DNA of 64,000 nt from positions 506,001-570,000 of the forward strand of contig JACCIC010000270.1 in the NCBI GenBank assembly GCA_018907035.1, in the 5' to 3' direction. A model generated the notes under the pieces. The model did no database searches. It had not been told where the DNA came from and saw only the letters and a program-made list of their open reading frames with translations. How positions within the stretch are numbered: the first letter of the stretch is position 1; each line of letters opens with the position of its first letter. This DNA comes from Sycobia sp. Sy_11 (Eukaryota; Arthropoda; Insecta; Hymenoptera; Epichrysomallidae). Positions 11,101 through 24,012 of this stretch are shown piece by piece. Both the position numbers and the translations under genes were made by a program.

Positions 11101-11830
11101 ACATGTTTTAGTGTGGGACTTTTCGAAAAATTTACGGATTGACAGCTGGCGACCCTTTCTAAAAGGCTTAGGATTTGTGTGGGACTTCCTCTAGTTGTTC
11201 CGGAATTCGATAGGAATTCCCATGGAAATGACGATTTTCAATGGGTGGGGAGATAAATGTAACAGTTTCATATACGTTGAAAAATTTCCATATATTATGT
11301 AAATAATATCCTCGGAAATATCGTGTCACTATAAAATTTTACGATTGTTTATATTATTTAGGCTCCCGTACATACAAGTAGTATGTAATCTTGTGGTTAA
11401 CAATAAAACTATTCTTCTAATGTTGAAGGATGTGTTTTATGATCAAATAAAACAACACTTTTGAAGATAAAAGACATGAATTTTTTTACTCGATACAAGA
11501 TAGTGATTTTTTGCACGAGATTTGTACATTTGATGGTTCGTAATGTTTTTTTAAACAATGTTTTTTTTGTTACGTAACAAAAATTTATATAGATATAGTT
11601 GAACATTTGTGAAACATTTTTCCCAAACATTTTAATAGCGATTTCCATTGCCAAAGTTCATCTGTACTCGAAACCCAAATAAATATCGAATAATTATGGA
11701 AGGATTTCAAGGCTGAGATATCGATCGTCTTAACTACCCCTCTTAACCATTTCAAGCAAGATCCTAACCGCTGTAATGGCGGACCGTCAACTCCCTTACT
11801 GTCGTCGACTATACGCAAAGTGACGAACGT
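11101..11830. other. AT-rich unique sequence
   Basis: Stop-filled, with no repeat array and no gene seen. Confidence 0.6.
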
Positions 11831-12149
11831 CAGACGTCTCGATGCAAAATCTACGTTTAATCTTGAACCGCCGCGAAGGGCGACAACCTTACTTCTCGCC
11901 AATGAACCTTCCCGTTGACCCACGCCCGCGACCTTCAGCAATCATCCCCTCTGCAGGCGAAGCTCGGATTAAAACGAGTCCTCGCAAATGCTGGAAATTC
12001 GGCGGCTATATCCGGTCGAGGAGGCCGTCCGGCCATCGGCGATAAACTGCAGAGCCCCCCGCGGAGAGCGCGGCGCGAGAGGGACGACGCGCGTAGTCAC
12101 GGTTCGTTTGCGCCGGTACGCGGTCGGGGCGCGACTGGCGCTGACAGGC

Positions 12150-12189
<40 letters not shown>

Positions 12190-12200
12190 TTCTCTCTTTC
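12150..12200 (+). repeat. Imperfect (CT)n tract
   Basis: Three CT runs separated by TTT interruptions. Confidence 0.85.
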
Positions 12201-13618
12201 CCTTCCTCTACCGCGTGTAGCGGTTGACGCGCCTATGTATAATTTTCGAAAACTCCCGCGGGAGAAGGAGCCGGCCTGCGGGTTATGTTCTGGCTGCAAG
12301 GGAAGGTTTCGACGATCCAGCGCATATCGTCGCCCTGTTGTTCGAATGCGATGGTGAAGTTGAGCTCTGGTCCTTTCTCTCTATTACAATGATATGATAT
12401 ACCTCTTTTTCGCGACACTCGATTCCCTCCCCCACCCCCCACTAAACCGCCACGCTACATATTATTCACCTCAGAAATTCGTCTTGGAGGACGTAGCAGC
12501 TGCGTAGGTTCAAGAGTCAGTCGCTTAGGAAGCGGGGGGAGGGGGCAAGAGCCGAGCAGTTAGTACCAGCGCGCGCGCGCGGACGCCACCTTCTCTTCGC
12601 CCAGGCCGTCCGGCGCTGACGTTTGATTAACAATTACGGTAGCGAGCGAGCGGACCGCGCGCGCCAAACACACGGCCAAAATCGTAATTGAAAAGTTAAT
12701 TGCATTTCTGTATACATGTGTGTGCGTAACGTACGCGCAAGAAAGGCGCGTGCGCGGTGAGCGAAAAGGCACGTCGCATGGGATGCGCAATTATACGAAT
12801 CGAGCCATGAATTTCAGTCCTGTTGCGGGCTGCATGGCTATTATTATTCCGTGAATTATTGTTTCGAATGCAAATACGGCGGTCGTTCGCGATTGCTACA
12901 GGTCACCATGCGTCTGGTATGGAAAAACAGGTCGTTGAAGAAGGATCAAATTTTACGTTATTTCACTGCGTCACCGAATTGTCTCTTGAATAACGCACAA
13001 TTGATGGAGGCTTCCGTCGCGCTGCTGTATGTAAAGTAATTTTTTCCAATAGTGCGAGTAAAATCTAATTTTTCACCCATATTTATTTTTAACAAATTCC
13101 ATTTTACGCCAATTGTACGACATATGTATTTAATAAATCTCGTGGAAAACGCTTTTACGACTTGAATCATGCGCCGGTAGTTATCGACGAAAGTGTGTGC
13201 AAAATAAAGTTTTGAGCGCGTGGTTCGAAAAAAGTAGAATCGAAAAGTAGCGCGCGCGAGAAAATCTCGACGAAGCATCGACGTAAATTCGCGCATCATC
13301 CGACGTACCGAATAATACTATTTTATCGACTTTCATTCCCCAGCGTGCATGATGACGCATTCTTGGAAAATCGACGAAGCATATACTCCTGTGCGTAATG
13401 AAATCGCTTACGGACACATTCGTCGGCCGTATTCGTCTCCGAGCAGGCCATCAGCGCTGACGCGTATCGTCGGCCGTCGTTTGCACCGAATATTTGCTCA
13501 GGACCCGCGGGGGAATCCCGAAAAAGTACACATATACGCACGGCCCACTGTTGAATCGCCCTAATTGTTACCGACGACCAGTGCAACTGCGACGCGTGGA
13601 GCGGCAGTTGTGCACCGA

Positions 13619-13634
13619 CCCCCCCCCCCCCCCC
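13619..13634 (+). repeat. (C)16 homopolymer
   Basis: An uninterrupted run of 16 C in a GC-rich block. It is a likely length-error site. Confidence 0.8.
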
Positions 13635-13700
13635 AGATGACCCCAATGTTCCGCTTGCGCTTTGAAAGGTATTTACTTTGCTAACGTGGTGAAGTTATAT

Positions 13701-13704
<4 letters not shown>

Positions 13705-13736
<32 letters not shown>
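13705..13736. repeat. (AT)16 microsatellite
   Basis: Perfect run at an AT to GC composition boundary. Confidence 0.95.
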
Positions 13737-13738
<2 letters not shown>

Positions 13739-14638
13739 ATAGGAAAAATGGAGGGTGGAAAAAGGCCGTGGAGAATGCGTTAGATTCTCTGTCTCTGTCT
13801 CTCTCTATGCGCGCCCCAATGCACGCCGAGTATTTCGGCTCTGCGCTCTTCAACGCGCAGCTGGCGAATATTTCCGAGCTTTCCACCAGCGGAATTTTTC
13901 CCCGAATCGGAAATTCCGTCGGATCCGATTGGCCGGACGATGGGCGCGCCGACGGGCTCTCTTTACGCGCGGCCGTACCCCGGACGGACGTTGCATTGTG
14001 TCGAATTGGAAAAATCAAAGCGCGGCCAGGAATAATATTTTGATTACCCGCGCGACGGACAAAAATAGGGAGGGGGGGGAGCAGAAAGGGGGGAAACAAT
14101 TTTTGCGCCAACGCGCGACAATGGTACATTGTATTTCACTGTTTACTCGGGCTAATCGCTCACTGCTCGGAATTCGGGACGAATCGAAGCGCGAGGACTA
14201 AAGTGCCTGGTCGCTGGAAATATAGACGAACGGCACTCCAGAATAATTGGGAAAGATTAGCCTGAACGAGGACACGCGGACAATGGATGGACGTATATGT
14301 ATGAGTGTATTATAGATATATTCAATAATACGGATATATCTCTACAGACTGATATAACAGGAGAGAAAACCGGCGCGTTCAAAGAATGCGTTATACTACA
14401 TATGAAAAACGACGGCAGAGAGAAATGGAAATCTCATCGCGTGATGTGGACGGCGGCGCGGCTTTTTCCGTCTGACCGTTGGGGAATGTAGAAAATTTTG
14501 ATTACAAGCCCTACGAATATTTCACCGCCGACGGTGAAATACCTCGTTCCACGTCATTAACACCGGAGCATTGTTCGTGTGTATATATATCAAGAGCGAG
14601 AAAAAAAGTATTCTCAGCGTTACATAGTTATATATAAT

Positions 14639-14664
<26 letters not shown>
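14639..14664 (+). repeat. (AC)13 microsatellite
   Basis: Perfect run flanked by short TA runs. Confidence 0.9.
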
Positions 14665-14670
<6 letters not shown>

Positions 14671-15219
14671 TACTGATTGAGCAAGGGTTTCGGAAAAAAT
14701 CATACGCCCTTTCTTTCTCCCTCCCCGACTCGCAGGCCAGCGACCGCGGAGAGACGGGCTAAGCTCGAGGGGCGTCTGAGAAAGTGACGAAAGCAGAGTA
14801 CCTACGTTTTAGACGCAGGGCCGCGCGTCGTTCTAAATATATACGTGCAACGTCGGCGCTGCGGACGCGGGCCGGGCCTCGGTGAAAAAATTTAGCCGCG
14901 CGCCGCGGCAGCGACGCGTCGCAGGCCACGGCTCCAACGAGATGGTGGGGGGGGGGAGGAGGTCCTACACTGCTCTCGGACCCGCGGCGCCACAGCGAGT
15001 ACGCGCGGTATGTTCACGGGAAGGAGGCCAGACGCGACCTTCCGCCTCGGTATCGCCTTGATACGGCCGGTGGTGCGGCCTCGGCCGGGAGCTCTGCGCG
15101 CGAGCATTACAAAACCTCGTAAAAGTTGCGCCAATAGTGCCGAGAAATGTGCCGACTTGGATCTCTTCGCATACGATTAAGCCAACGAGACTAACTAACC
15201 CCGTGCCCGTCCCAACACC

Positions 15220-15245
15220 CTCTCTCTCTCTCTCTCTCTCTCTCT
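15220..15245 (+). repeat. (CT)13 microsatellite
   Basis: Complementary to the GA array 170 bp downstream. Confidence 0.9.
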
Positions 15246-15409
15246 TTATCGGCGACTTCGTTTGCATTTTCAATTTGGGCCGAATTTAGCTGTTTGTTTT
15301 TCACGCTCGAGCGAGCTCCAGATTGAATTCTCCCACGCCGCGGCCACGCCCGCGCCCCATAGCTGCGCGGCTAGATCGAGGCTTCGATAGCGTTGCGGGA
15401 CAGCGGGAA

Positions 15410-15413
<4 letters not shown>

Positions 15414-15448
<35 letters not shown>
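15414..15448 (+). repeat. (GA)17 microsatellite
   Basis: Perfect run. It forms an inverted pair with 15220-15245. Confidence 0.9.
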
Positions 15449-15450
<2 letters not shown>

Positions 15451-16349
15451 GAGGCTGCACACTCGGTGGGATTGGGACACGCGCGGGGCGATAGCGTGGG
15501 GCGACATATTTTTAATTGTTATATCGCTGCAGGAGGCGCGGATCGTAACGCTACATTCACCGTTGGATTTTAATTAATCATCGGTACTGTACGATTTCAT
15601 ATACAGAGTTTTTCAAGTACTGTCATGTATTATTTAACTGATTTCGTTGATTTTTTTTTATGATTTGCAAAATCTATATTTAATTCTTTGTTTAATCGTA
15701 CAAATAAAACGCTTGTCGTCTAAAATATTCCGACCGGATTATTATATTTATTTCGTTGAATCGTACTTTGAACGCTTAATACCGTGTGTCATAGGAACAC
15801 GGAATTTTTACTCTCTCTTAATGATCGTGGACAGATATCTGTACATAAATGAAGTTTCGGATTTACGCAAAAAATAATACACAAGAACCTATAAAAAAAG
15901 AAAACCCTGATATTTTTCACACTCGGAATTCTGCCCAAAACTTTGGCTTAGAATAAGATTTGAATTTTAGAGTATGAGAAGCGTGTAAAATTAAGGCTGG
16001 GATCGTAAAATAAGTAGCGATTTATAATTATGAAATTATAGTAATTTTTCTGACGCGCCCATACGCCAAGCGTAGGAGAACCGCCTGAAATTCGGCTCGA
16101 TTAATTACAAATCATTTTATCAGATTCAACGAATCCTGCCATTTGTTTTTTTTTTTAAACAAAAATTAGAACCGCTTGCCGGCGACGTTCTCCATTCATT
16201 ATAGTGCAAACGCTTATTTAATTTTAATACTTAAATAAGTGCGACGGTAACGAGCTCGCCATGGGGCGCTCCGATTCTACGTCGGAACGCTGAATTATCT
16301 CTCTATCTCTTTTCTCTCAGTCACCGATAAAAAACTCTACCTACCGCTA

Positions 16350-16351
<2 letters not shown>

Positions 16352-16395
<44 letters not shown>
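16352..16395. repeat. (TA)22 microsatellite
   Basis: Perfect run. Confidence 0.95.
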
Positions 16396-16398
<3 letters not shown>

Positions 16399-16515
16399 TG
16401 AAAAAAGAGAGACTCAATCAATTTGCATTTAATTTCTCTAACTCTCCTACATTTGGACCCGTCCATTCGTGTCTCTCGTCCCGCTCATCGACGATTGCCT
16501 ATCTCGTTTCCTCTT

Positions 16516-16520
<5 letters not shown>

Positions 16521-16564
<44 letters not shown>
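16521..16564 (+). repeat. (CT)22 microsatellite
   Basis: Perfect run followed by further C/T-rich sequence. Confidence 0.95.
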
Positions 16565-16568
<4 letters not shown>

Positions 16569-16675
16569 GTCTCTAGCTCTTCCTCTCGCCAGCCCCATGC
16601 GATAGTCATACCTCGCGCTTGCACGCGCCTCGCGCGCTCTCCCGAATGATAAACGAACCTTCCGGAGGGAAATTA

Positions 16676-16697
16676 TCTCTCTCTCTCTCTCTCTCTC
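16676..16697 (+). repeat. (CT)11 microsatellite
   Basis: Perfect run in the same pyrimidine-rich domain. Confidence 0.9.
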
Positions 16698-18168
16698 CCG
16701 CTGTCGTTCTTGCGCGAGCACCGACCTCCTTTTTTTTATCCTCGGAACGCGCGGCGGAACTCGCGACGCTGTCACTTCGCGCTGATAAATCTGTCGTTCA
16801 CTTTTGGAATCTAATTAGTGCTTCTCTTTCTTCCTCCCTTCCCTCTGTCCCCCTCTGTCTCCCTCTCACTCGTAAAGGCGCGTTTCTCATTTTCGCTCTC
16901 TTTTTCCAAAGCGTTCCCTCTCCGTCCCGGTCAGATCTTTTATTTTCTCCGTGGCTCTCATCTACTTTTTGGACGCTCACTTGGGTCTCTCAATTCTCGA
17001 TGGGATTGTGTGTTAAAATGGAGCTGTCTGATGCAACGAGGACCGATTTTACAATTTACACATTTTCGTCAATTAAGAAGATATAAAATTTTTCGGAAGA
17101 AACTGTCTTGAGCATCGAATGACTAATTTAATGGCGAGGTTGGAAAAATCCTGTTAAAGCTGATTGACTGATTTTGGCGTTCAAGACAGTGCATGCCCGT
17201 CTTATTTTTGGACAAAGACGTGTATAGTTATCGATAAAAAAATTATTACATTTCCTCGGTTATTCTTAATAATGAGCTGTAAAACCCTCGATCAACTTTC
17301 CCTTTTTCTAATTATTAATTTTACAGCTCTTTTATCATAACCGACTTTATTTATCGAGTAATTTGCATTCCAAAAAATTGTGGATAACGAATTCACATAT
17401 TCATTGGAAAAAAAGGAATTTTTGTTCCCTAATTTTTCCTTGGTAGCCTCGTGGCTCTACACTCTCCTCCAATTTTTCGCTCGACGCGTCCTCTCTCCCT
17501 CGCTCTGCATAGAAACTTTTATTGCTGAAACTTGGAAAATATACCGTACAATTGAAACGTAAGCATCTGCAAAGCCTCTCGCAAGTTTTCCACTATCGCA
17601 AAGAGGAACTTTTAATTCCGTGCACTACCGTGCAATAAATATTGGAATGAGAATCCAGGACAAAAAGCGCGGACGTAGGAAAGAGCGAGAGATAGAAGGA
17701 GGTGAGGGTGGACGAAAGAAAGAGGAAACGGGATTGATAACCTTAAAGAGAAAATGAGCTAGCAAGCGAAAGATACATACTGGCCGGAATGGGGTGGCGG
17801 GAGGGGGGAGGCAAGAGAATCAGAAAGAGAATGATACTTTAATGAGAGGAGGACGGGGCGCACGAAATGGCGTATAGGAGAGAAAAAGAGGGGGAGGGGG
17901 AGGGAGGCAGTGAGGTTCGACAATGAAACTTTGCGGAACTCGACGAATTCTTCGTCTCTACCGGGACTCGGCCGAGAACGTCGGGGAAGCGGAGAAAGAT
18001 TCTCGCTACCCGCGCGGCCGGAACGATCTTTCCCGAAGTGGCGCGCCGGTACCGCCATTCCCGGGGGCGGGGCGGGCGCGGTATAACTTTAAATGCGAAA
18101 TTCGAACGGTTCTACGGGGGTTTGAGCTGGGGCCGCGACGGGGCGCACGGATTCGCCGAAGCGAGGCG

Positions 18169-18175
<7 letters not shown>

Positions 18176-18231
<56 letters not shown>
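18176..18231. repeat. (TA)28 microsatellite
   Basis: One of the longest TA arrays, embedded in GC-rich DNA. Confidence 0.95.
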
Positions 18232-18235
<4 letters not shown>

Positions 18236-18655
18236 TAACGAAAATATAAACGCAAGCGCGGTCCACGAAAAGAGCGGCGCGGGCGGATGGTAGCGATGAG
18301 GATAGTGGATAAAGAGAAAGAGAGCGCGGGCGAACTTGGTCGTTCGCCCAAGCTCACGGTGAATGCGCGGTTATCGTTGATGTTGCGAAAACAGTTAATT
18401 CTTCGATTGTGGCGTGGCGCGAGGATTGCGAAGAGGGGGAAGGGGTAGGAGGGAGTGGCGCTGGCGCAGGGCGAGCGCATTTCCCGGCGAGGAGTAAGCC
18501 CGGTTAGCGGAAAATTAATTGTTAGGCTTGGAAGTTCGTTCGAGTCCCGCCAGGATGAATACATTATACAGCGTATATAGTTTCGATGCGCGTTTCAGCA
18601 GTCCTCTCAGCCAGCTCCGTCCCGCCTCTATCTCGCCGAGTTCGTTATAATAATA

Positions 18656-18689
18656 GAGAGAGAGAGAGAGAGGAGAGAGAGAGGGAGAG
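18656..18689 (+). repeat. Imperfect (GA)n microsatellite
   Basis: GA repeats with GG interruptions. Confidence 0.85.
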
Positions 18690-18976
18690 TTTCAATTAAA
18701 AATTTCGCGTGCCCGCCTCGGGACCTGCATCTGTATCGCTGCGCCGGCGAATCAAAGCCTGCGCTTGTACGCCATTTCAGCGTCGGCGGCGCGGGCGAGC
18801 GCCATAAACAAAAGAACGTGTAGAAAGCTCGAAACCCGCTTCAACCATTCGCGCCGTTCGTTCCGTTCTGATTCGCATGAAAAACGTTAAAAATTTTCGG
18901 TCGCTCTTTCAGCTCGCGCTCGTCGCGGATGCACTGCCGGGGTAATATTATTGTTGAATTCACGCATAGTCGTACA

Positions 18977-18978
<2 letters not shown>

Positions 18979-19035
<57 letters not shown>
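18979..19035 (+). repeat. (TG)28 microsatellite
   Basis: Longest GT array in the window, ending in TATATGTA. Confidence 0.95.
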
Positions 19036-19041
<6 letters not shown>

Positions 19042-19437
19042 ATCGCACCACCGATAGAGTTTTCGAATCGTCCTTTATCGTCCCTGGAATTCCTCCTTAA
19101 CCGTACATTACAGACACACGTACATATCTAGGTCTAATCGACGAATCTCTCAAGCTACCGTCCTCGCGCTCCGTCTCCCCTCGACTCTTCATCGGGAAAT
19201 CCGCTAGATTTCCCCCAGGGCATCCCGGTATAATCCGAAATACTCGGGGATCCCTCCTCGCACCTTCTTCAATTTTAGCCGACCACCGACTCCCTTCCAC
19301 TCACCTACCCCCACGAAACGAGGATGTATTATTTTCACCGAAACGCCGGAAAACAACGCTGGAGCGGTAAAAAAGATACGCGGAAGCTGGCGCGCGTTCG
19401 CGTGGGCGGGGGATTTGGATCGGATTTATGCGCACGG

Positions 19438-19440
<3 letters not shown>

Positions 19441-19473
<33 letters not shown>
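19441..19473 (+). repeat. (TC)16 microsatellite
   Basis: Perfect run. Confidence 0.95.
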
Positions 19474-19478
<5 letters not shown>

Positions 19479-19561
19479 CAGTATTCCACCCAGCAGCGGC
19501 CTACCAATGTATAATGGAGGCTTTAGGGATAGAAACCAATGTGGAATCGATAGGGACAGAC

Positions 19562-19563
<2 letters not shown>

Positions 19564-19598
<35 letters not shown>
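19564..19598 (+). repeat. (CA)17 microsatellite
   Basis: Perfect run. It pairs in principle with the TG array about 530 bp upstream. Confidence 0.95.
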
Positions 19599-19601
<3 letters not shown>

Positions 19602-20391
19602 CACACACGGCTGCGCGCATATCGGCAAATTCGATTCCACTCTGCCCTGTAATTGCGTATGTACATGTACACACGAGTGTATCTGCGATATTTTGTTTAA
19701 ATGCAAAGCCGAGAGCGCGGAGGCACTTGCAATTTTGATCACGGAACGCGCCGCGAAATCGCCCGGTATTTATTATATAATGCGTGTATATGCGGCTTGG
19801 AGTTGGACGCAGGCTGGATTTCGCGGCATGGCAAATGCGTGCCAGGCACGGATACGCGGGACGGGTACACGTGCATAATATACACGCGTGCCCGTACAGT
19901 GAGAATTTTAATGGTTCGCTCACCTTTGGAATATATATTACAACCTGCTGAAATCAGGAAAATTCGTAAATATATATATATGTATGTATGTCGGTCGTAT
20001 AATATTTTATTTTTCGTCCTATATATGTACATACGTATATTTGGCTCGTGTAATTACTGTCCGTGCATGCCAATGCTATAGTATGTATGCTATACTCGTA
20101 AATAATAAAAAAACTCGCGTATATATATTTTTTATTTTATAACGGTCAGCGCGTCGAATGTATTAAAGAATGAGAGTGATGGATAAATATTAATTTAACC
20201 AAAAACCGCATTTCAGTATTCATATAACAATTAAAAATTCAACAATTGAAAGTACGAAAAAACGAAATACATCGTCGAATAAAAGAATTTTTTTTTCTTG
20301 CGGTCTATATATAGAGAGTGTCTAGAGTTATATCGCGACGATACCGCGCACGACCACGAAAAAAAAGAGGCGAACTCCGAAGAGCAGGGGG

Positions 20392-20406
20392 GAGAGAGAG
20401 AGAGAG
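20392..20406 (+). repeat. Short (GA)n microsatellite
   Basis: Opposed to the CT array about 90 bp downstream. Confidence 0.75.
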
Positions 20407-20487
20407 TGATAGAGAGTACACGAAGAGGGCGAGGTATTCGGGAAAAGCTGCGAAAGCCGTAGAAAACGTTCCTCTCCTTTCTGTCTG

Positions 20488-20492
<5 letters not shown>

Positions 20493-20538
<46 letters not shown>
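20493..20538 (+). repeat. (TC)23 microsatellite
   Basis: Perfect run. Confidence 0.95.
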
Positions 20539-20543
<5 letters not shown>

Positions 20544-20870
20544 ATTCTCGAGAAGGCTCTTTCCGCCTGCTTAATTAATCCCTTAATCATAAAAGTTTGG
20601 CGTGCCCGCCACGCTCTATATTTAAATTTCAATAGTCCCGGGCAACTTTCGCCGGTGCCCCGCTTGCTACTATACGCCCTCCTCTCTGTCGCAGCTTCCA
20701 CCACCCCCCCTTCACATCCCTGTTCTCTCTTTTGCGCCCCTCTTTCTCCTCCCTCTACACACGCCCTTTGGCTGTTGCGCGCTCCTCCGACTCTGGTCGC
20801 GCGTCTTTGTCGGCACGCGGGCGCTCGCGAGTTCGCGTTTTCGCCCCGTTGTCTGGCCTCGCTCTCTCAC

Positions 20871-20896
20871 TCTCTCTCTCTCTCTCTCTCTCTCTC
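20871..20896 (+). repeat. (TC)13 microsatellite
   Basis: Preceded by an imperfect CT part from 20860. Confidence 0.9.
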
Positions 20897-21420
20897 CTCC
20901 GTGGACTTTTCGGTCGCCTCAAAGAAAGCGTCTTCGTCGTCGGTCGTTGTCGCGCTGGCACGAGTGGATATCCGCTGGACGTTTTGGCACTCGGGCTCGC
21001 GTGTCCCTCCTCCCCCCCCCACCCCCTGTCTTTTGCTCTGTTCTTTATACCGACGCGAGCTCGCGCGCGATTCGACGGCTTTTTGTTCGCCGGGCTCCCG
21101 GCCGGCCGACTCGCGCCATGAGATGGTAGGGGCGGGTCGCGCAAAGCCCGGGCGCTGAAAACAATAGCCAGGAACTTAAGTTACGGGCGTTCGTTTTCCG
21201 AAGTCGCGGCTGGGCGTCGCGTCGGGCTCGTTGTCCTCCGAGAGCGTGGGAGGAGACGAAGGGAGGAAAATGGAGGCGGACGAGGCCGTAAAAACGTCGA
21301 TTCTCGCGGGCTAATTGAAGATAATAAGTGGAGAACGTTCGTCCGAGAAAGCGCGGGGACTGGGGGGCGTTTCGCTCGCCTTATTCTCGAAGCTTGAAGA
21401 AATCGTTCTGCTATTAAGCT

Positions 21421-22300
21421 TGAACTTTCAAGTGTCCTAAGTGAGTAATAGATTTTATTTAAATTAATCCAGATTTCTGACGATTAGCTAATGGATTTTC
21501 GCAAGAGATTAATGTTATATCTACATAATTGAAACGTTGAAACGATAAATTCAAAAATAATTGAATATAATTCAAATGTTCAAATAATATGTTTCAATTA
21601 CATCTTGAGCGGATTTCAGAAGTCCAATTTTTAACCAAAATGATTTCAACTATGATCTTGAACGAAGACGATCCGCGATACTCCATTCAATATTACACTT
21701 TTTTGCGCAAAATATCCCCAATCACTTAGAAGGTGAGTTGGATATTTCCTGGATAAAAATTCGACTTATTGGAAGATCACATTGTTTCAATAATTTAGTT
21801 GGATATAGCATAAGTCTCAGGTGTAGAGTCCGCTCTTAGAATTGCTTGGCATCTTACATCCATTGTCACGCGGCAATGTGTCCGTAAATTCTTTATTTTC
21901 ATCTACAATAGAGTAAACCGTAGTAATATGTATTAAGAGTATATATTTGTATTGAATAATATACGGAGCAGTAACCGTCACATTAATATTTTTGCTATAA
22001 CGAATTCTTGCTTCATCGAATACTTCATCTAAATAAAATGTCAATATTCATCCAATTGAAGCCGAAACCGTTCAATATTAAGACTGGATGTACATTAGAA
22101 ATTATCGATATAGATATAAAAAATAAATATGAATTAAAATTTAGTAAAATCTATTATCCACAATCGGTATACTCTACTTGCTAGATATAATATTCATTAA
22201 CCGCATTCCAGTTTCATGCACATTAGTCGTTCTTCATAAGTTGCTTCATTTTCCCGATTTATTGCTACTTTGCATTATACAATAGCCACGACTCGGTCAG
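21421..22300. other. AT-rich unique sequence
   Basis: Stop-filled. No repeats, splice pairs or gene seen. Confidence 0.6.
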
Positions 22301-22689
22301 CGTCATTTTTTGCCCGTCGGATTGTCAGAAGGACCGAAAAAGTCGTTGGGAGGACAGCCGGCTGTCCTCGACCATTCGGTCAAGGAAAACTGTCCTGGCA
22401 CTCGAATGTCATAAACTGACCCCTCCCGGGCTCTCTGTCCACCCCCCCCTCCTTCTCCATCGCCGGAAAAGCGTATACTTTTATTTTTCACGCGTATCGA
22501 AGAAAGCGCGAATGCAATAAACTAGACCAGAAAGTGGGTCGACGATGCGGCGCGCGTCCCGACGTGGGGTTGGCGCGTCGCGGCGCCAGTAACGGCAACA
22601 ACAATAACAACAGAAATAACAACAACATCAGCGCCAAACGACCCAGCGTATACGGCCATCGTTGTAGCGAGCGAGAAAGACAGATAAAT

Positions 22690-22714
22690 TATATATATAT
22701 ACGGTATACATATA

Positions 22715-22762
<48 letters not shown>
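22690..22762. repeat. (TA)n split microsatellite
   Basis: A short TA run and an imperfect bridge precede (TA)22 at 22719-22762. Confidence 0.9.
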
Positions 22763-22766
<4 letters not shown>

Positions 22767-22862
22767 TGCCAAAGTGAGTTAGCGAATTTCGTCCTCGATG
22801 ACGCTATAATTCTTCCTGTTTCGACGAGCATCAGTAAATATCAAGACGATGAAAAAGTGACG

Positions 22863-22888
22863 GAGAGAGAGAGAAGAGACAGAGAGAG

Positions 22889-22933
<45 letters not shown>
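22863..22933 (+). repeat. Imperfect (GA)n tract, 70 bp
   Basis: GA repeats with AA, AC and CG interruptions. Confidence 0.9.
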
Positions 22934-23136
22934 TAAACAGAGATGACAGCCAGCAAGACTGAACCGTGTGGGGGTGACCCTATCGGATTAGTATGTAACG
23001 CGTACAGCAGTTATACTCCTCATCAGAGGAGGTGTCGCGTGCCGCCATCGCCGCCATCGCCGGCATCACTGGAACCCGTCACAAGTACAATTCTGAGGCA
23101 TGGGCAATGGCTAAAATTGAGCGCGCTTCTTGCTGG

Positions 23137-23139
<3 letters not shown>

Positions 23140-23195
<56 letters not shown>
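23140..23195. repeat. (TA)28 microsatellite
   Basis: Perfect run preceded by GCTGGGTG. Confidence 0.95.
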
Positions 23196-23201
<6 letters not shown>

Positions 23202-23451
23202 TATCGATCGTCGGACAAGTCGGGAATTATTGCGTCTCTTTAACGGGAACGATATTGGATTGTGGCGGGAAGAGGAAGGGGGAGGATTTAATTGCGCGAC
23301 CGATGGAGCTTATGCGAACGAGGTTATTGGGGGTAATTGACTCGGCCTCGGCTATTGTAGAGTATTATATAGCTCCCGATGATTCTTGGACGATCTTAAA
23401 CTTGACACCAATTGCCGTTGAGGCGCGGTTTGATAGCGTATTGTTTTATAT

Positions 23452-23454
<3 letters not shown>

Positions 23455-23496
<42 letters not shown>
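23455..23496. repeat. (AT)21 microsatellite
   Basis: Perfect run, 260 bp from the preceding TA array. Confidence 0.95.
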
Positions 23497-23500
<4 letters not shown>

Positions 23501-23946
23501 TATTTAGTACGTATATAGTTAAACGTACGTTAACCTAATGGCATAGTTATTACGGCCATATACTAATTGAATTTAATACTTTACAGAAGGATAATTCGTA
23601 TGATCGCCGATAGTGTGTCATTAATGAGAATTCCGCGAGAGTATCACCTCGGTTATCCTTATCGTGACGAGAGAATATCCCATGATTTTATCGGGGATAT
23701 TACGAAAGCATTTTGGTAATTATTACAGAGGCGCGTGCACTTAACGTGTATCCACAAAAAAAAAACCAATGGCAGATTATCGCAGTCATCGGCATCGCCG
23801 TCATCTAATTGTGTACCTATAGAGAAAGTTCGTTGATCTCGACTTCCCTCGATATTTATCGGCCGCGGTGATTCGTTTGAATAGCCATCAGAAGCGCTAT
23901 GGCTCCATTAGGCTGAGCCTGACTCACTCAAATACAGTTATAAATT

Positions 23947-23972
23947 ATATTATATATATATATATATGTAAG

Positions 23973-24009
<37 letters not shown>
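23947..24009. repeat. Paired (TA)n arrays
   Basis: Two TA runs (23947-23967 and 23974-24009) are separated by only TGTAAGC. Confidence 0.9.

Positions 24010-24012
<3 letters not shown>

Larger units (their letters stand above)
11831..14570. other. GC-rich block with an AT-rich patch at 12840-13330
   Basis: Contains one CT tract, one AT array and a C16 run. Open frames of 100-150 codons overlap on both strands and show no family signature. Confidence 0.55.
14571..16330. other. GC-rich then AT-rich sequence
   Basis: CT and GA arrays lie 170 bp apart at 15.2-15.45 kb. An AT-rich unique island follows at 15570-16250. An isolated acceptor-like run CTTTTCTCTCAG ends at 16320 without an exon-like follow-on. 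Confidence 0.55.
16331..18960. other. CT-rich, AT-rich, then GC-rich sequence
   Basis: C/T-rich at 16.4-17.0 kb, AT-rich at 17.0-17.6 kb, purine-rich at 17.64-17.92 kb and CpG-rich afterwards. Near 18060 a GC-box-like GGGGCGGGGC precedes a TATA-like element, with no transcript evidence. Confidence 0.55.
18961..20340. other. Dinucleotide-array region
   Basis: TG, CT and CA arrays within 650 bp, then a TA-rich stretch at 19940-20130. No gene seen. Confidence 0.55.
20341..21420. other. GC-rich, pyrimidine-biased block
   Basis: The + strand is strongly C/T-rich at 20.65-21.05 kb. Frames of 130-167 codons here are Ser/Leu/Pro-rich artefacts of that bias. Confidence 0.6.

Noticed and set aside
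18525..18555. GTTCGAGTCCCGC resembling a tRNA T-loop
   Set aside because: The flanking bases do not form a T-stem, and no acceptor stem, D-arm or A box can be fitted.
22943..23518. 191-codon frame with a fairly protein-like stretch between two TA arrays
   Set aside because: Continuity depends on two TA arrays. The roughly 80 unique codons between them are within chance for this many frames, and no family or splice pair supports them.
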